A DNA stretch of 64,000 nucleotides from Flavobacteriales bacterium. Its GTDB lineage: Bacteria; Bacteroidota; Bacteroidia; Flavobacteriales_D; Parvicellaceae. The notes beneath the pieces were generated by a model. It had not been told where the DNA came from. It searched no databases and saw only the letters and a program-made list of their open reading frames with translations. The position numbers and the translations under genes are program-made. Shown here one piece after another: positions 17,186-27,098 of the stretch. The stretch covers positions 103,983 through 167,982 of the forward strand of contig JAOASC010000015.1 of NCBI GenBank assembly GCA_025210295.1, read 5' to 3'. Within the stretch, counting starts at the first letter, position 1; each line of letters opens with the position of its first letter.

Positions 17186-19669
17186 TTATTTTTTCTTTTT
17201 AGCTGTTGTCTTTCTTGTCTTTTTCTTTGGAGCATTCTCTTCAATAATTGCTTTCACTTGCTCTAAAGTTAATTTTGCTGCATCAGTCGTTTTAGGCATT
17301 TCTATTTTAGTCTTGCCTTTTATTATATTAAATCGACCCCATCTTGCTTTCTCAACTCTTATTCCTTCTGACTCCCAATTATGAATAACCTTCTCTATCT
17401 CTTTCTTTTTCTTCGTTTCAATTAATTCAACAATATCATCATGAGATAGGTTATCAAAATCATACTTCTTATTGACATTGATAAACATTCCATTCCATTT
17501 AATAAATGGACCGAAACGGCCTTTTCCTTTTTGAACTGGCAACCCTTCATATTCATCAACTGGAGCATCTGCTTTTTGCTTTGCTACAATGAGCTCAACT
17601 GCTCGATTGAAGTCTACATCTAATGGGTTTTCCCCTTTTGGCAATGATACATAAGCTTTTCCATATTTAACATAAGGTCCAAATCTACCATTAGAGACTA
17701 TTACTCCCTCGCCCTCATATTTACCTAAATCCTTTGGCAATAAAAATAAATCTAATGCTTCCGCTAATGTTATACTTGATAAAGATTGGTTGGCTTGTAA
17801 ACTCGCATACTGTTTCTCTTCATCATCCTGACTTCCTATTTGAGCCATAGGACCAAATTTCCCTATTCTAACACTAACCTGTTTTCCTGATTCTGGATGC
17901 GTTCCTAAAATACGTTCTCCACTAGCTCTATCAGAATGCTCTAAAGTGTGTTCTATATTTTTATGAAATGGGGAATAAAACTTCTCCAACATTTGAGTCC
18001 ACTCCATTAAACCTTGAGCGATATCATCAAATTCTTTTTCGACATTAGCTGTAAAGTTATAATCCAATACTTTACCAAAATGCTCGATTAAGAAATCATT
18101 CACCACAAAACCAATATCAGTTGGCATCAGCTTATTTCTATCGGCTCCATAGACCTCTTTTTTGACCTTTCTGTCAACAGTCCCACTTTCCAATACAAAT
18201 TGAGTATAATTTCTTTCTTTCCCCTCTTTTTCTTTTCTTTCTACATATCCTCTTTTTTGTATTGTACTAATAGTTGGAGCATAAGTAGACGGTCTTCCAA
18301 TACCTAATTCTTCTAATTTTTTAACTAAAGATGCTTCCGTATATCTAGCTGGAGGCCTAGTAAACCTTTCTGTTGCAGTGATAATTTTGGAAGTTAAAGC
18401 TTCTCCAATTTTTACAGCAGGTAACATTCCTTTTTGTTCATCATCATTTTCATCATCTGTTCCCTCCAAATAAACTTTTAAGAACCCATCAAATTTAATG
18501 ACCTCACCATTAGCGACAAACTGCTCAGAAGCTCCACTAACATCTATCGTAATTTTAGTCTTTTCTAATTCAGCCTCAGCCATTTGAGAAGCAATGGTTC
18601 TCTTCCAGATTAACTGATACAATCTTTGCTGTTGTGCATCAGCACCTGCACTATGCACTGCAAAATTAGTTGGTCGAATGGCCTCGTGCGCTTCTTGTGC
18701 ACCAGCCTTGTTTGTTTTAAATTTTCTTGTTTTAGAATAAGCTTTTCCGTAAGCAGAAACTACCTCTTCTGCAGCGTTTTTAACAGCAAAATCAGATAAA
18801 TTCAAAGAATCTGTTCTCATGTACGTTATTAACCCTGCTTCATATAAACGTTGTGCAAGATTCATAGTTCTTGCCACATTATACCCCAACTTTCTACTTG
18901 CCTCTTGTTGTAAAGTAGATGTTGTAAAAGGAGGTGCTGGTTTTCTGACAGCAGGCTTCTTTTCTAAATTATTGATCGTAAAAGTAGCATCAGCACATTT
19001 ATGAATAAATGCTTCAGCTTCTTTTTCTGTTTTGAAATTTTTTGATATTTCAGCTTTAAAAACCTTTCCATTAACGACAAAGTCTCCTACAACTTTGTAC
19101 GAACTGGTGGAATCAAAGCTTTCTATTTCGCGTTCCCTTTCAGCAATAATTCTTACAGTTACAGACTGAACTCTTCCAGCTGACAATGATGGTCTTACTT
19201 TTTTCCACAATACAGGAGATAATTCAAAACCTACGATACGGTCAAGAATTCTTCTTGCCTGTTGTGCATTTACCAAATCAATATCAATCGTTCTTGGAGT
19301 AGCAATTGCTTTTTGAACTGCCTGTTTAGTAATTTCATTAAAAGTAATACGTTTTACTTTCTCTTCTTTTAACTTTAACGTTTCCTGTAAATGCCAAGAA
19401 ATCGCTTCCCCCTCACGGTCCTCATCCGTTGCTAACCAAACAATCTCAGCAGCTTTCGACAATTTCCTTAACTCTGCTACCACTTTCTTTTTATCATCAG
19501 AAACTTCATAATTTGGAGCAAAATTATTTTCAATATCTATCGCTTCTCCTTTCTTAGCCAAATCTCTTACATGACCAAAACTAGATTTAACAATAAAATC
19601 TTTTCCTAAATAGCCTTCAATAGTCTTGGCTTTAGCAGGAGACTCAACAATTACTAAGTTTTGCGCCAT
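17186..19669 (-). CDS. topA: DNA topoisomerase I
   Basis: 827 residues, a type IA topoisomerase that relaxes negative supercoils through a 5'-phosphotyrosine link. The Toprim domain is at the N-terminus (VIVESPAKAKTIEGYLG; LATDEDREGEAISWHL). The active-site tyrosine lies in GLITYMRTDS (about residue 285). GIGRPSTYAPTI is the usual later motif. The C-terminal third has repeats of the 'GRFGPYVKYG / GRFGPFIKWNG' type instead of classic zinc fingers, ending in a lysine-rich tail (KKKTRKTTAKKKK). Essential housekeeping gene, complete. Confidence 0.97.
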   Translation of the reverse strand: MAQNLVIVESPAKAKTIEGYLGKDFIVKSSFGHVRDLAKKGEAIDIENNFAPNYEVSDDKKKVVAELRKLSKAAEIVWLATDEDREGEAISWHLQETLKLKEEKVKRITFNEITKQAVQKAIATPRTIDIDLVNAQQARRILDRIVGFELSPVLWKKVRPSLSAGRVQSVTVRIIAEREREIESFDSTSSYKVVGDFVVNGKVFKAEISKNFKTEKEAEAFIHKCADATFTINNLEKKPAVRKPAPPFTTSTLQQEASRKLGYNVARTMNLAQRLYEAGLITYMRTDSLNLSDFAVKNAAEEVVSAYGKAYSKTRKFKTNKAGAQEAHEAIRPTNFAVHSAGADAQQQRLYQLIWKRTIASQMAEAELEKTKITIDVSGASEQFVANGEVIKFDGFLKVYLEGTDDENDDEQKGMLPAVKIGEALTSKIITATERFTRPPARYTEASLVKKLEELGIGRPSTYAPTISTIQKRGYVERKEKEGKERNYTQFVLESGTVDRKVKKEVYGADRNKLMPTDIGFVVNDFLIEHFGKVLDYNFTANVEKEFDDIAQGLMEWTQMLEKFYSPFHKNIEHTLEHSDRASGERILGTHPESGKQVSVRIGKFGPMAQIGSQDDEEKQYASLQANQSLSSITLAEALDLFLLPKDLGKYEGEGVIVSNGRFGPYVKYGKAYVSLPKGENPLDVDFNRAVELIVAKQKADAPVDEYEGLPVQKGKGRFGPFIKWNGMFINVNKKYDFDNLSHDDIVELIETKKKKEIEKVIHNWESEGIRVEKARWGRFNIIKGKTKIEMPKTTDAAKLTLEQVKAIIEENAPKKKTRKTTAKKKK

Positions 19670-19713
19670 ATTAATTTTTCTTTTTCTGATGTAGTTAAAG
19701 CAATTTCAATCTG

Positions 19714-19745
19714 CAAAGGAATAAAAATAAATCGCATTGTTCAAA
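19714..19745 (-). promoter_or_regulatory. Promoter for topA
   Basis: On the minus strand TTTG (19742-19745), 20 bases, then TTCCTTTG (19714-19721), one base off the TAnnTTTG consensus. It lies about 45 bases before the topA start. Confidence 0.45.
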
Positions 19746-19819
19746 TCTTAATTTAAAAAATGTAATTTCAAGTACAATAAAACGTTACGATATCAAGACA
19801 TTGAAATACTTCACGTCAT

Positions 19820-19850
19820 TTTGTCAGTATTTGAATAATAACTACCTTTG
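19820..19850 (+). promoter_or_regulatory. Promoter for the miaB-secG operon
   Basis: TTTG (19820-19823), 19 bases, TACCTTTG (19843-19850): both boxes match the Bacteroidota consensus. Start of transcription would fall about 18 bases before the ATG, which is preceded by AGGAG. Confidence 0.65.
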
Positions 19851-19874
19851 GATTTTAAATTTGATAGGAGATAA

Positions 19875-21293
19875 ATGAGTAAAGAGATAGATGAATCACT
19901 TCAGGGCACAGCTACTGTATTGTCTAGTATAGATAATGAAAATGCTAAAAAGTTATACTTGGAAAGTTATGGGTGTGCCATGAACTTCTCTGACAGTGAA
20001 GTAGTAGCATCGATACTAAAAAAAGAAGGATATACCACAACTCGAGACTTTGAAGAAGCAGATGTTGTTTTTGTAAACACTTGTTCAATTAGAGATAAGG
20101 CTGAACAAACTGTAAGACAACGCTTACACATTTTTAAGAAACGTAAACGACAAAAACCAGGTTTGGTTATCGGCGTTTTAGGTTGTATGGCAGAACGATT
20201 AAAAGACAGTTTATTAGAAGAGGAAAAATTAGTCGACTTAGTTGTTGGACCAGATGCATATCGTGATTTACCTAATCTATTAGAAAATGTTCAAGGAGGG
20301 CAAAGGGCTGTTAATGTTCTTTTGTCTCGAGAAGAAACCTATGCTGACATCAGTCCTATTCGTCTTTCTGAAAATGGGGTGACTGCATTTATTTCGATTA
20401 CAAGAGGATGTGATAATATGTGCTCTTTCTGTGTAGTGCCTTTTACTAGAGGTAGAGAAAGAAGTCGAAATCCATTATCAATTGTAGCCGAAGCTAGAGA
20501 ATTAGTTGAAAATGGTTATAAAGAAGTGACCTTATTGGGTCAAAATGTAGATAGCTACAGATGGAATATTAATAAAAAAGGGGAAATTGAAAATCCAGCT
20601 ATTCCTACCACTTCTTTTGCTGAGCTATTAGAAATGGTGGCTAAAGTATCCCCAGAATTACGTGTTCGTTTTTCGACTTCCCACCCTAAAGACATGACTG
20701 ATGAAGTTTTGTACACAATGGCTAAGTACAAGAACATCTGTAATTACATCCATTTACCTATTCAGTCGGGAAGTAATGAGATGTTGAAAAAGATGAATAG
20801 GAACCATACTGTAGAATGGTATTTAGAACGTATTCAACGAATTTTTGAGATCATTCCTGATTGTGGAATATCCACTGATATCATTACTGGATTCTGTGAT
20901 GAGACAGAAGAGAATCACCAGGATACTATAAAATTATTTGAGCAAGTTAAGTTTAATTTGGCTTATATGTATTTCTATTCTGAGCGTCCTAAAACGTTGG
21001 CAGAACGAAAGTTTGAAGACAATGTTCCAATAGAAATCAAAAAACGACGTTTAAATGAAGTCGTGGCTATTCATAGAAACAATGCTTTAGAGCAAAACAA
21101 AAAACAAATTGGAAAAACCTTTGAAGTATTGATTGAAGGAGCGCCTAAAAAGAATAAAGAACAATTTAGTGGAAGAACTTCGGAAAACTTCTATGTTGTA
21201 TTTCCAAAAGCAGGGCTTAAAAAAGGAGAATATATCAATGTTAAAATAACTGATTGCTCTTCAGCTACACTAATTGGTGAAGTAGTCAACTAA
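19875..21293 (+). CDS. miaB: tRNA-2-methylthio-N6-isopentenyladenosine-37 methylthiotransferase
   Basis: 472 residues, a radical SAM methylthiotransferase adding the 2-methylthio group to i6A37 of tRNAs. The N-terminal UPF0004 domain has its three cysteines ([29 protein letters not shown]). The radical SAM site is CDNMCSFC, followed by [12 protein letters not shown]. The C-terminal TRAM domain follows ([22 protein letters not shown]). An N-terminal extension of about 28 residues precedes the first conserved strand. It is the first gene of a tight operon; the sigma-54 activator starts 12 bases after it. Confidence 0.96.
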   Translation: MSKEIDESLQGTATVLSSIDNENAKKLYLESYGCAMNFSDSEVVASILKKEGYTTTRDFEEADVVFVNTCSIRDKAEQTVRQRLHIFKKRKRQKPGLVIGVLGCMAERLKDSLLEEEKLVDLVVGPDAYRDLPNLLENVQGGQRAVNVLLSREETYADISPIRLSENGVTAFISITRGCDNMCSFCVVPFTRGRERSRNPLSIVAEARELVENGYKEVTLLGQNVDSYRWNINKKGEIENPAIPTTSFAELLEMVAKVSPELRVRFSTSHPKDMTDEVLYTMAKYKNICNYIHLPIQSGSNEMLKKMNRNHTVEWYLERIQRIFEIIPDCGISTDIITGFCDETEENHQDTIKLFEQVKFNLAYMYFYSERPKTLAERKFEDNVPIEIKKRRLNEVVAIHRNNALEQNKKQIGKTFEVLIEGAPKKNKEQFSGRTSENFYVVFPKAGLKKGEYINVKITDCSSATLIGEVVN

Positions 21294-21305
21294 AACGCAA
21301 CAACT

Positions 21306-22559
21306 ATGAACAGTACAATACAACAAGTTAAACAACGTTTTGGAATCATTGGTAACTCTCCTGGATTAAATAGGGCGTTAGATGTAGCTCTACAAGTTGC
21401 CCCAACAGACATCTCTGTTTTAATTACTGGAGAAAGTGGTGTTGGTAAAGAAATTATTCCTCAAATTATTCATCATTATAGTGCTAGAAAACATAACGAA
21501 TATATTGCTGTAAACTGTGGTGCTATACCTGAGGGGACTATAGATTCAGAGCTATTTGGACATGAAAAAGGTGCTTTTACTGGTGCTCAAGGTAGTAGAA
21601 AAGGTTATTTTGAAGTAGCTAATGGAGGGACTATTTTCTTGGATGAAACAGGTGAGCTTCCACTTCAAACGCAAGTCCGCTTATTAAGAGTTTTAGAAAC
21701 AGGTGAATTTATCAAAGTAGGTTCCTCTAAAGTCATCAAGACGGATGTTAGAATTATTGCTGCGACCAATGAGAATTTGGGTTTAGCGATACAGAACAAT
21801 AAGTTTAGAGAAGATTTATTCTACCGTTTAAGTACTGTTCCTATAACCCTTCCTCCACTTAGAGAGCGACGTGAGGATATCCACTTGTTGTTTAGAAAAT
21901 TTGCCTCTACTTTTGCTGATAAATACAGGATGCCTACTATACGTTTAACAGATGAAGCTATTCCAGTATTAAACGGTTATAGATGGCCAGGAAACATTAG
22001 ACAACTAAGAAATTTAACGGAGCAAATTTCTGTCATTGAAAAAGAGCGACTAATTACTCCTGAAATTTTACTTAAATACCTTCCTAAAGAGCATGAGCAG
22101 AACCTTCCTAGCGTTATGGGGAATCAATTTGGAACGAGCGGAACCGGGAAGCAACAAATGGATCAAGATTTAATTTTAAAAATTATTGTTGATCTTAAGA
22201 AAGAATTGGCTGAGACCAAAAAAGCTGTTGCTCAACTTCTAAAGGGGAATGCGAACTTTGAATCGATTAGTGATGATACACATCTTACTTCTTATCCTAA
22301 TGACATCATTCCTACCAACCCAGCAATTACTTACCCTGTAGCTATTGATCACACGCCTAGTTATGATAACGACTATCACGAACCTATTCAGGAGCACATT
22401 GAAGTAGAAGAATCGCTATCGTTAGAGGCTAGAGAAAAAGAACTAATCATTAAAGCCCTTGCTAAACACAAAGGGAAACGAAAACATGCGGCCAAAGAAT
22501 TAGGAATATCAGAACGAACGCTTTACAGAAAGATAAAAGAATACGAAATCACTAAATGA
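21306..22559 (+). CDS. Sigma-54-dependent transcriptional activator, no receiver domain
   Basis: 417 residues. The AAA+ domain starts almost at the N-terminus: Walker A GESGVGKE (about 43-50), the sigma-54 contact loop GAFTGA, Walker B GTIFLDETGEL, arginine finger region DLFYRLSTVPI. A linker of about 120 residues precedes a C-terminal Fis-type helix-turn-helix (KRKHAAKELGISERTLYRKIKEY). No receiver, GAF or PAS domain is present, so the input must come from abundance or a partner. Bacteroidota commonly keep such a gene beside the LptE-like gene. It overlaps the next gene by 4 bases (ATGA), so the products are made together; target promoters are unknown. Confidence 0.93.
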   Translation: MNSTIQQVKQRFGIIGNSPGLNRALDVALQVAPTDISVLITGESGVGKEIIPQIIHHYSARKHNEYIAVNCGAIPEGTIDSELFGHEKGAFTGAQGSRKGYFEVANGGTIFLDETGELPLQTQVRLLRVLETGEFIKVGSSKVIKTDVRIIAATNENLGLAIQNNKFREDLFYRLSTVPITLPPLRERREDIHLLFRKFASTFADKYRMPTIRLTDEAIPVLNGYRWPGNIRQLRNLTEQISVIEKERLITPEILLKYLPKEHEQNLPSVMGNQFGTSGTGKQQMDQDLILKIIVDLKKELAETKKAVAQLLKGNANFESISDDTHLTSYPNDIIPTNPAITYPVAIDHTPSYDNDYHEPIQEHIEVEESLSLEAREKELIIKALAKHKGKRKHAAKELGISERTLYRKIKEYEITK

Positions 22560-23089
22560 AACGAATTGTAAAAATAAGTTTATTGGTTGTTATAGCATTG
22601 AACGCCTGTGCTCTCCCTCAATTTTCCTTCAAAGCTGGAGGAAAGGGCGGAGAAGAAATTCCTGGAAAAACAATTCAAGTTGATTATTTTGAAAATCGTT
22701 CTGCCTTAGCAAGTGCCAATACCAGTAATGTTTTAACAGAAAATCTAAAAGATTTAATGCAATCACAAACCAAGCTTTCCTTGGTCTCTAACAATGCTGA
22801 TTGGAAAATATTTGGAGAAATTACAGATTATAAAGTAAACCCGATTAGTATTCAAGCCAATTCAGAAGCTGCTGCACAAAACCGTTTTACGATGACAGTA
22901 GTGGCCAATTGTATTTACGTTACTCCAGAAAATAAAGATAGTGTGGTCATTGATAATGAAAGAATCACATTTTACACAGATTTTAGTAGTTCATTAGATT
23001 TCTCTTCTCAAGAGGAAAGCTTGCAAGAGGAAGTCATTGAACAAATCACTCAAGCAATATACGATAAAGCTTTTGGAGGCAGCTGGTAA
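22556..23089 (+). CDS. LptE-like outer-membrane LPS-assembly lipoprotein
   Basis: 177 residues. A signal peptide ends with the lipobox LNAC, so it should be lipidated. The body has the Bacteroidota LptE pattern: KTIQVDYFENRSALA, then VLTENLKDLMQSQTKLSLV, then ADWKIFGEITDYKVNPI and AAAQNRFTMTV. LptE plugs the LptD barrel that puts lipopolysaccharide on the outer leaflet. The gene starts within the stop of the sigma-54 activator. Family assignment is good by pattern and by its place next to secG; not shown directly. Confidence 0.82.
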   Translation: MKRIVKISLLVVIALNACALPQFSFKAGGKGGEEIPGKTIQVDYFENRSALASANTSNVLTENLKDLMQSQTKLSLVSNNADWKIFGEITDYKVNPISIQANSEAAAQNRFTMTVVANCIYVTPENKDSVVIDNERITFYTDFSSSLDFSSQEESLQEEVIEQITQAIYDKAFGGSW

Positions 23090-23093
23090 ACCA

Positions 23094-24026
23094 ATGATAT
23101 TTAATATTGAAAATATAACCCATTACTTGAAAGACGAGCAAGCTTTAAAACAAGCTGACGCTGAAGCTTTAAAACAATTTGTCCAACAATATCCATACAG
23201 TGGACTATTGCAGTTGGTTTATTGTAAATACTTACACCTACACAATGACGTTAGATTGGAAGCTCAATTAGAACAGTGTGCTTTGGTCGTAAATGATAGA
23301 AAAAGGGTTTATGAACTATTATTTCAACCTACTCTACAAGAACAAATTACCGAACATGATGAGCTCTTAAATACTAGCCCAGAAGAAAAGGAAATAGAAT
23401 CAAAGGTTAACGAAACTTCTTCTTTAGAGGATACTACAACTGTTTCTGCTACAGAAAAAACAACACTTCCAACTCCAGAAATAGCTAATGAGGAGCAAGA
23501 GCCCGAAGAAAAAGAAAAAGAAAAAGAAAAAGAAAAAGAGAGAGAACAGGCTAAAACATTAGATGAACTAGAAAAGAATATACTTACTGAAGCAGTCAAT
23601 GCCAGTATACAAGTAGATATTTCTGAATATCAATTTGATGACGAAACTCCTCAAAAGGAGAAACCTGTTCAATTAGAAGAAGAAAAATTAGAAACAGAAC
23701 GTTCCTTTGTTAATTGGTTTGATAAGCCTTCTACTCCTCCCCAAAAAACGAAGACCACAAAGACCATCATTGATGACTTTTTAAACGCCAACAATACTGA
23801 AAAAAATAAAAAAGAGGTCTTCTCACCATCCAATATGGCGAAGATGAGTTTAGTTGCCAATAATCAGTTTGTTACAGAAACATTAGCTACAATTTATGCT
23901 AAACAGGGACAAATTGATAAAGCAATTGAAATTTATCAGCAATTGAGCTTGAAAAATCCAGAAAAAAAGACTTTCTTTGCAAGCCGAATAAGATTTTTAA
24001 AAGAGAAACAACAACATAATAAATAA
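23094..24026 (+). CDS. TPR-containing cytoplasmic protein with acidic linker
   Basis: 310 residues from the ATG at 23094, chosen because it follows the LptE-like stop by 4 bases; an ATG 19 codons earlier would overlap that gene. The N-terminus (about 1-90) is helical: ITHYLKDEQALKQADAEALKQFVQQYPYSG. The middle is a low-complexity acidic/lysine linker with a run of Glu-Lys pairs. The C-terminus has one clear TPR-like unit (FVTETLATIYAKQGQIDKAIEIYQQLSLKNPEKKTFFASRI, read across about 40 residues). No signal peptide. It lies between lptE-like and secG, but its role is not known to me. Confidence 0.8.
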   Translation: MIFNIENITHYLKDEQALKQADAEALKQFVQQYPYSGLLQLVYCKYLHLHNDVRLEAQLEQCALVVNDRKRVYELLFQPTLQEQITEHDELLNTSPEEKEIESKVNETSSLEDTTTVSATEKTTLPTPEIANEEQEPEEKEKEKEKEKEREQAKTLDELEKNILTEAVNASIQVDISEYQFDDETPQKEKPVQLEEEKLETERSFVNWFDKPSTPPQKTKTTKTIIDDFLNANNTEKNKKEVFSPSNMAKMSLVANNQFVTETLATIYAKQGQIDKAIEIYQQLSLKNPEKKTFFASRIRFLKEKQQHNK

Positions 24027-24029
24027 GAT

Positions 24030-24362
24030 ATGGATATTTTAATCGCAGTAGTTTTAATATTAGCAAGTGTATTATTAATTGTAGTGGTTATGGTTCAAAA
24101 CTCAAAAGGAGGAGGATTAGACCAAAGTTTTGGAGTAACAAACCAATTAGGAGGAGCTGCTCAATCTACTGAAACTATAGAAAAAGTAACATGGTACCTA
24201 GCTGGTGGTATTGCTGCTTTATGCTTAGTTTCTGTGATGTTTGTAAACAGTGGTTCTACTTCAAGTGGAAGTGTTAAGACAGGGATTGAAAGTGGTGGAC
24301 CTAATACAACAGTAACTACGCCAAATGTAACACCTCAACCAACTGGTACAACTAGTAACTAA
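24030..24362 (+). CDS. secG: Preprotein translocase subunit SecG
   Basis: 110 residues. Two membrane helices (about 3-22 and 52-72) flank the conserved cytoplasmic loop MVQNSKGGGLDQSFG, the SecG hallmark. A Ser/Thr/Pro/Gly-rich tail of about 35 residues follows the second helix. Part of the SecYEG channel. Last gene of the miaB operon (3-base gap before it) and followed by a terminator. Confidence 0.95.
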   Translation: MDILIAVVLILASVLLIVVVMVQNSKGGGLDQSFGVTNQLGGAAQSTETIEKVTWYLAGGIAALCLVSVMFVNSGSTSSGSVKTGIESGGPNTTVTTPNVTPQPTGTTSN

Positions 24363-24388
24363 ATATTAAATTAATATTATATTTTGAC

Positions 24389-24425
24389 AAGCCAATTTAA
24401 ATGATTTTAAATTGGCTTTGTTTTT
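24389..24425 (+). terminator. Terminator of the miaB-secG operon
   Basis: A perfect 13-bp stem (24389-24401 with 24406-24418, core GCCAATTTAAA) with a 4-base loop, then a T-rich run. Confidence 0.88.
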
Positions 24426-24459
24426 TATTAAATTCGTCCAATAGATTACCTCAACAGAC

Positions 24460-24490
24460 TTGAAAATAACATTATTAAGCAATATATTTG
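24460..24490 (+). promoter_or_regulatory. Promoter for the DUF6089/PorG-like gene
   Basis: TTG (24460-24462), 20 bases, then TATATTTG (24483-24490). The start codon follows about 24 bases later. Confidence 0.55.
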
Positions 24491-24513
24491 CCTCAAAATT
24501 AGTTAACTGTTAG

Positions 24514-25425
24514 GTGAAAACTGTTTTAACATCGCTCTATCTTCTCATTATTGCAGGAACTTTGCATGCCCAAGGATTCTACAGTAGTAATGCTTGGAGG
24601 ACCAAAAGAGTAGAATTAGTAGGAGGCGCTGGAGCCTCTAACTTTCTTGGAGATTTAGGAGGGCGAGATCGAGTAGGGTCTAATTTTGTTTGGGATTTAG
24701 AGTGGGTAAAAACGCGTTATGCTGCTCACATAACCTACCAATATTACTTAGCTGAAAAAATTGCCATCAGACCTAGTTTCTATTTTGCTAGAGTTTCGGG
24801 AGATGATGCACTAACGCAAGAACGTTATCGTAATCATAGAAACCTAAATTTTGTTTCTAACCTATATGAGTTAAGTGTTACTGGAGAATACCAATTTCTA
24901 AAAGAGAAAATAGGAAACATCTATGGTGTAAAAACATCTACCGGAAAGAAGTTAGGTTTAAAAAGTAGTTCTATAGGAATTTATGGGGTTGCTGGAGTCG
25001 GAATTGTTTTTTACAATCCTAAAGGGCGTGGACCAAATGGAGCAAATGTTGCGTTAAGAAAACTAGGAACTGAGGGACAAGGACTTCCTGGTGGGCCAAA
25101 AAAATACAAACCTGCAACTGTTGTCGTCCCTATGGGGGTTGGATTTAGAAAGTCTATAGGAAAAGATATGGGGCTCAAGTTAGAGCTTACCCATCGTTTT
25201 ACCTTTTCTGATTATATAGATGATGTAAGCACTAATTATTACGATAATGCAGACATAAGAGCATCAAAAGGAGATGTCGCGGCTTACCTTGCTGATCCTT
25301 CCAATAAAAATGACGGATTAAACAATACTCACCATGGACTGCAAAGAGGCGATCCCTCAGATAAAGACAGCTATATGTTTTTAACAATTTCTTTTTACAA
25401 GAGAATCAAAACCAAAATTAAATAA
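24514..25425 (+). CDS. DUF6089 / PorG-like outer-membrane barrel
   Basis: 303 residues from a GTG start (24514), the only start that keeps the whole signal peptide (ends about LHAQ). The mature N-terminus has the ASNFLGDLGG pattern of DUF6089 proteins, followed by strands such as WDLEWVKTRYAAHITYQYYLAEKIAIRP, GIYGVAGVGIVFYNPKG and MGLKLELTHRFTFSDYIDDVSTNYYD. In Porphyromonas the PorG protein of this family links the T9SS ring to the outer membrane. Whether this copy does so cannot be told from sequence, since Bacteroidota carry several relatives. It has its own promoter. Confidence 0.75.
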   Translation: MKTVLTSLYLLIIAGTLHAQGFYSSNAWRTKRVELVGGAGASNFLGDLGGRDRVGSNFVWDLEWVKTRYAAHITYQYYLAEKIAIRPSFYFARVSGDDALTQERYRNHRNLNFVSNLYELSVTGEYQFLKEKIGNIYGVKTSTGKKLGLKSSSIGIYGVAGVGIVFYNPKGRGPNGANVALRKLGTEGQGLPGGPKKYKPATVVVPMGVGFRKSIGKDMGLKLELTHRFTFSDYIDDVSTNYYDNADIRASKGDVAAYLADPSNKNDGLNNTHHGLQRGDPSDKDSYMFLTISFYKRIKTKIK

Positions 25426-25516
25426 CCTTTTTATTGTTGCATTGTGACAATTATCACCAATTGTTGCCCTATTCTTTTCTCATATTTGTCGTATACAAAC
25501 GTTAATCAAATACATT

Positions 25517-25729
25517 ATGAAAAAGAACATGGGAAAAACGGATAAGATCATTCGCTTAGTATTAGCTTTAATAATGGCTGGACTATATTTTGGAAATATT
25601 GTTTCTGGAACTTTCGGACTAATACTCGTTGTACTCACCATTATTTTTGTAGCTACTTCTTTTATTAGTTTTTGTCCTTTATATTCAATATTTGGGATTA
25701 ATACCTGCACATTAAAAGAGCACAAATAG
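25517..25729 (+). CDS. DUF2892 small inner-membrane protein
   Basis: 70 residues: a short basic N-terminus (KKNMGKTDKIIRLV), two hydrophobic helices and the CPLYSIFGINTC loop, as in the DUF2892/YgaP membrane domain. Two cysteines flank the loop. Cellular role unknown; relatives are sometimes fused to rhodanese domains, which is absent here. It is a single-gene unit closed by a terminator. Confidence 0.85.
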   Translation: MKKNMGKTDKIIRLVLALIMAGLYFGNIVSGTFGLILVVLTIIFVATSFISFCPLYSIFGINTCTLKEHK

Positions 25730-25736
25730 CCAAAAT

Positions 25737-25773
25737 AAAAGCCCATTCTAATAAAAATAGAATGGGCTTTTCT
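25737..25773. terminator. Bidirectional terminator
   Basis: A perfect 14-bp stem (25737-25750 with 25758-25771; core GCCCATTCTA) with a 7-base A-rich loop, flanked by A and T runs, between converging genes. Confidence 0.9.
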
Positions 25774-25792
25774 TATGTTTAAGTAACTATTT

Positions 25793-27040
25793 TTAGAATA
25801 CCATAATCTTAGCAGATACAGGCGTACCATCTGCAATAATATTCACCAAATACATTCCTGGTGTTAAATCAAGTAAATATTCAGAGATTGAAGAAACATC
25901 GTTAAATTGTTTATTTACGACTTCTTTTCCAGATAAAGCAACAATGCTAAAATCAAGTGCTTTATAGGTTTGTTCAAAATACACATTTAGCAATTTATTT
26001 GGTGCATCAAAAACAAGCTCGGCAATAACCTCTTCATGTTGTTGTACACTAACTGGTCCGCCTACAGTAACTTCCATTAAAACTGGTAAGTGATCGCTCA
26101 TATAAAACAACGAACGTGCGACATCTTGAGGTACAGCATAATTATATCCATCGTTAATAGAACCATTATAATGTTCTCCATCTTGACCTACAGCTTCATA
26201 AGAATTGGTAACATATTTAGCTCCTTGAGAACCGTTTAAAATATCATTGGAAACAAAAATAATATCAAAACGATCATCCATTCCACCTGTAGATCCTCCT
26301 GCATAAGGATTATTAACAGATGAAGCTCTTGTACTTTGAGTATGCACATCTCTATAATTGTAATTATTGTTCCAAGCTCCTGCTTGACCAATTGGGTCAA
26401 ATAAATTTAGTGTCCCCCCTGTTGTCAACTCAGTATAAGCAGATTCTGAACTGGTGTACATATTAAAATCACCGCCTACAATTACATTTCTTGTACGACT
26501 ATTATTAGTTAAGTAATTTTTTAACGCCTGTGCTGCCGATTGTCTTTGTTGCGCTTCAGTTGGAGATGAAGTTCCGTTATTACCTGCCTTTAAATGGCAA
26601 GCATATAAATACATAAATGTAGTATCATTAGTTTGTGCTAAATTAGGGTCTTTATAATACACTTTATATTCACTTAAGGCCCTAGGACTTGCATTAATAT
26701 TAGTTTGTTCAACAAAACCTATCTTATTTGAATTATAATACAAGTGATTATCGGTATCTGTTCCATTAGCGTCTTGAAACACTGCTTGCGCATAATGATT
26801 GACCCCATCCACATTGAGTGCCTGACTCATGATTAGATTTGCTCCATAGGTGCTTCTCAACTCATTAACAATAAAGATATCTGGTTGTACATATTGAATA
26901 ATGTTCTTCAACGTATCAGCTCGAGCCGGTACATCTGGAAATTTCAACAAATTGTAATACATTATTTTTAAGTTCTCTTGAGAGAATAAAAATGTACTCA
27001 ATAAAAGGGCGGTCAATACCAAAGTAAATCTTCTAATCAT
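25793..27040 (-). CDS. Secreted endonuclease/exonuclease/phosphatase-fold protein with T9SS type A tail
   Basis: 415 residues. A signal peptide ends near LFSQ. The EEP fold is seen in KIMYYNLLKFP, the catalytic Glu region DIFIVNELRS, VIVGGDFNMY (Asp/Asn pair), and the final MSDHLPVLMEV (Asp-His). These are the residues that bind Mg and cut phosphodiester bonds in DNase I-like enzymes. The last 75 or so residues (LVFDAPNKLLNVYFEQ...LTPGMYLVNIIADG in outline) are a type A T9SS sorting domain. So this is probably a surface or secreted nuclease or phosphodiesterase; the substrate is not determined. Confidence 0.88.
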   Translation of the reverse strand: MIRRFTLVLTALLLSTFLFSQENLKIMYYNLLKFPDVPARADTLKNIIQYVQPDIFIVNELRSTYGANLIMSQALNVDGVNHYAQAVFQDANGTDTDNHLYYNSNKIGFVEQTNINASPRALSEYKVYYKDPNLAQTNDTTFMYLYACHLKAGNNGTSSPTEAQQRQSAAQALKNYLTNNSRTRNVIVGGDFNMYTSSESAYTELTTGGTLNLFDPIGQAGAWNNNYNYRDVHTQSTRASSVNNPYAGGSTGGMDDRFDIIFVSNDILNGSQGAKYVTNSYEAVGQDGEHYNGSINDGYNYAVPQDVARSLFYMSDHLPVLMEVTVGGPVSVQQHEEVIAELVFDAPNKLLNVYFEQTYKALDFSIVALSGKEVVNKQFNDVSSISEYLLDLTPGMYLVNIIADGTPVSAKIMVF

Positions 27041-27047
27041 AACGGGG

Positions 27048-27055
27048 CAAATATA
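27048..27055 (-). promoter_or_regulatory. Candidate -7 element, nearly leaderless
   Basis: On the minus strand TATATTTG ends 7 bases before the ATG of the secreted nuclease-fold gene. The transcript would begin at or next to the start codon. No clear -33 box. Confidence 0.35.
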
Positions 27056-27098
27056 ATTAGAATTTATGAAAAGGGCTGTTTTTCTTCTTGCTAAGACG

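Noticed and set aside
23037..23093. Longer start for the TPR protein at 23037
   Set aside because: It would overlap the LptE-like gene by 53 bases; the ATG at 23094 follows its stop directly and fits the tight operon spacing.
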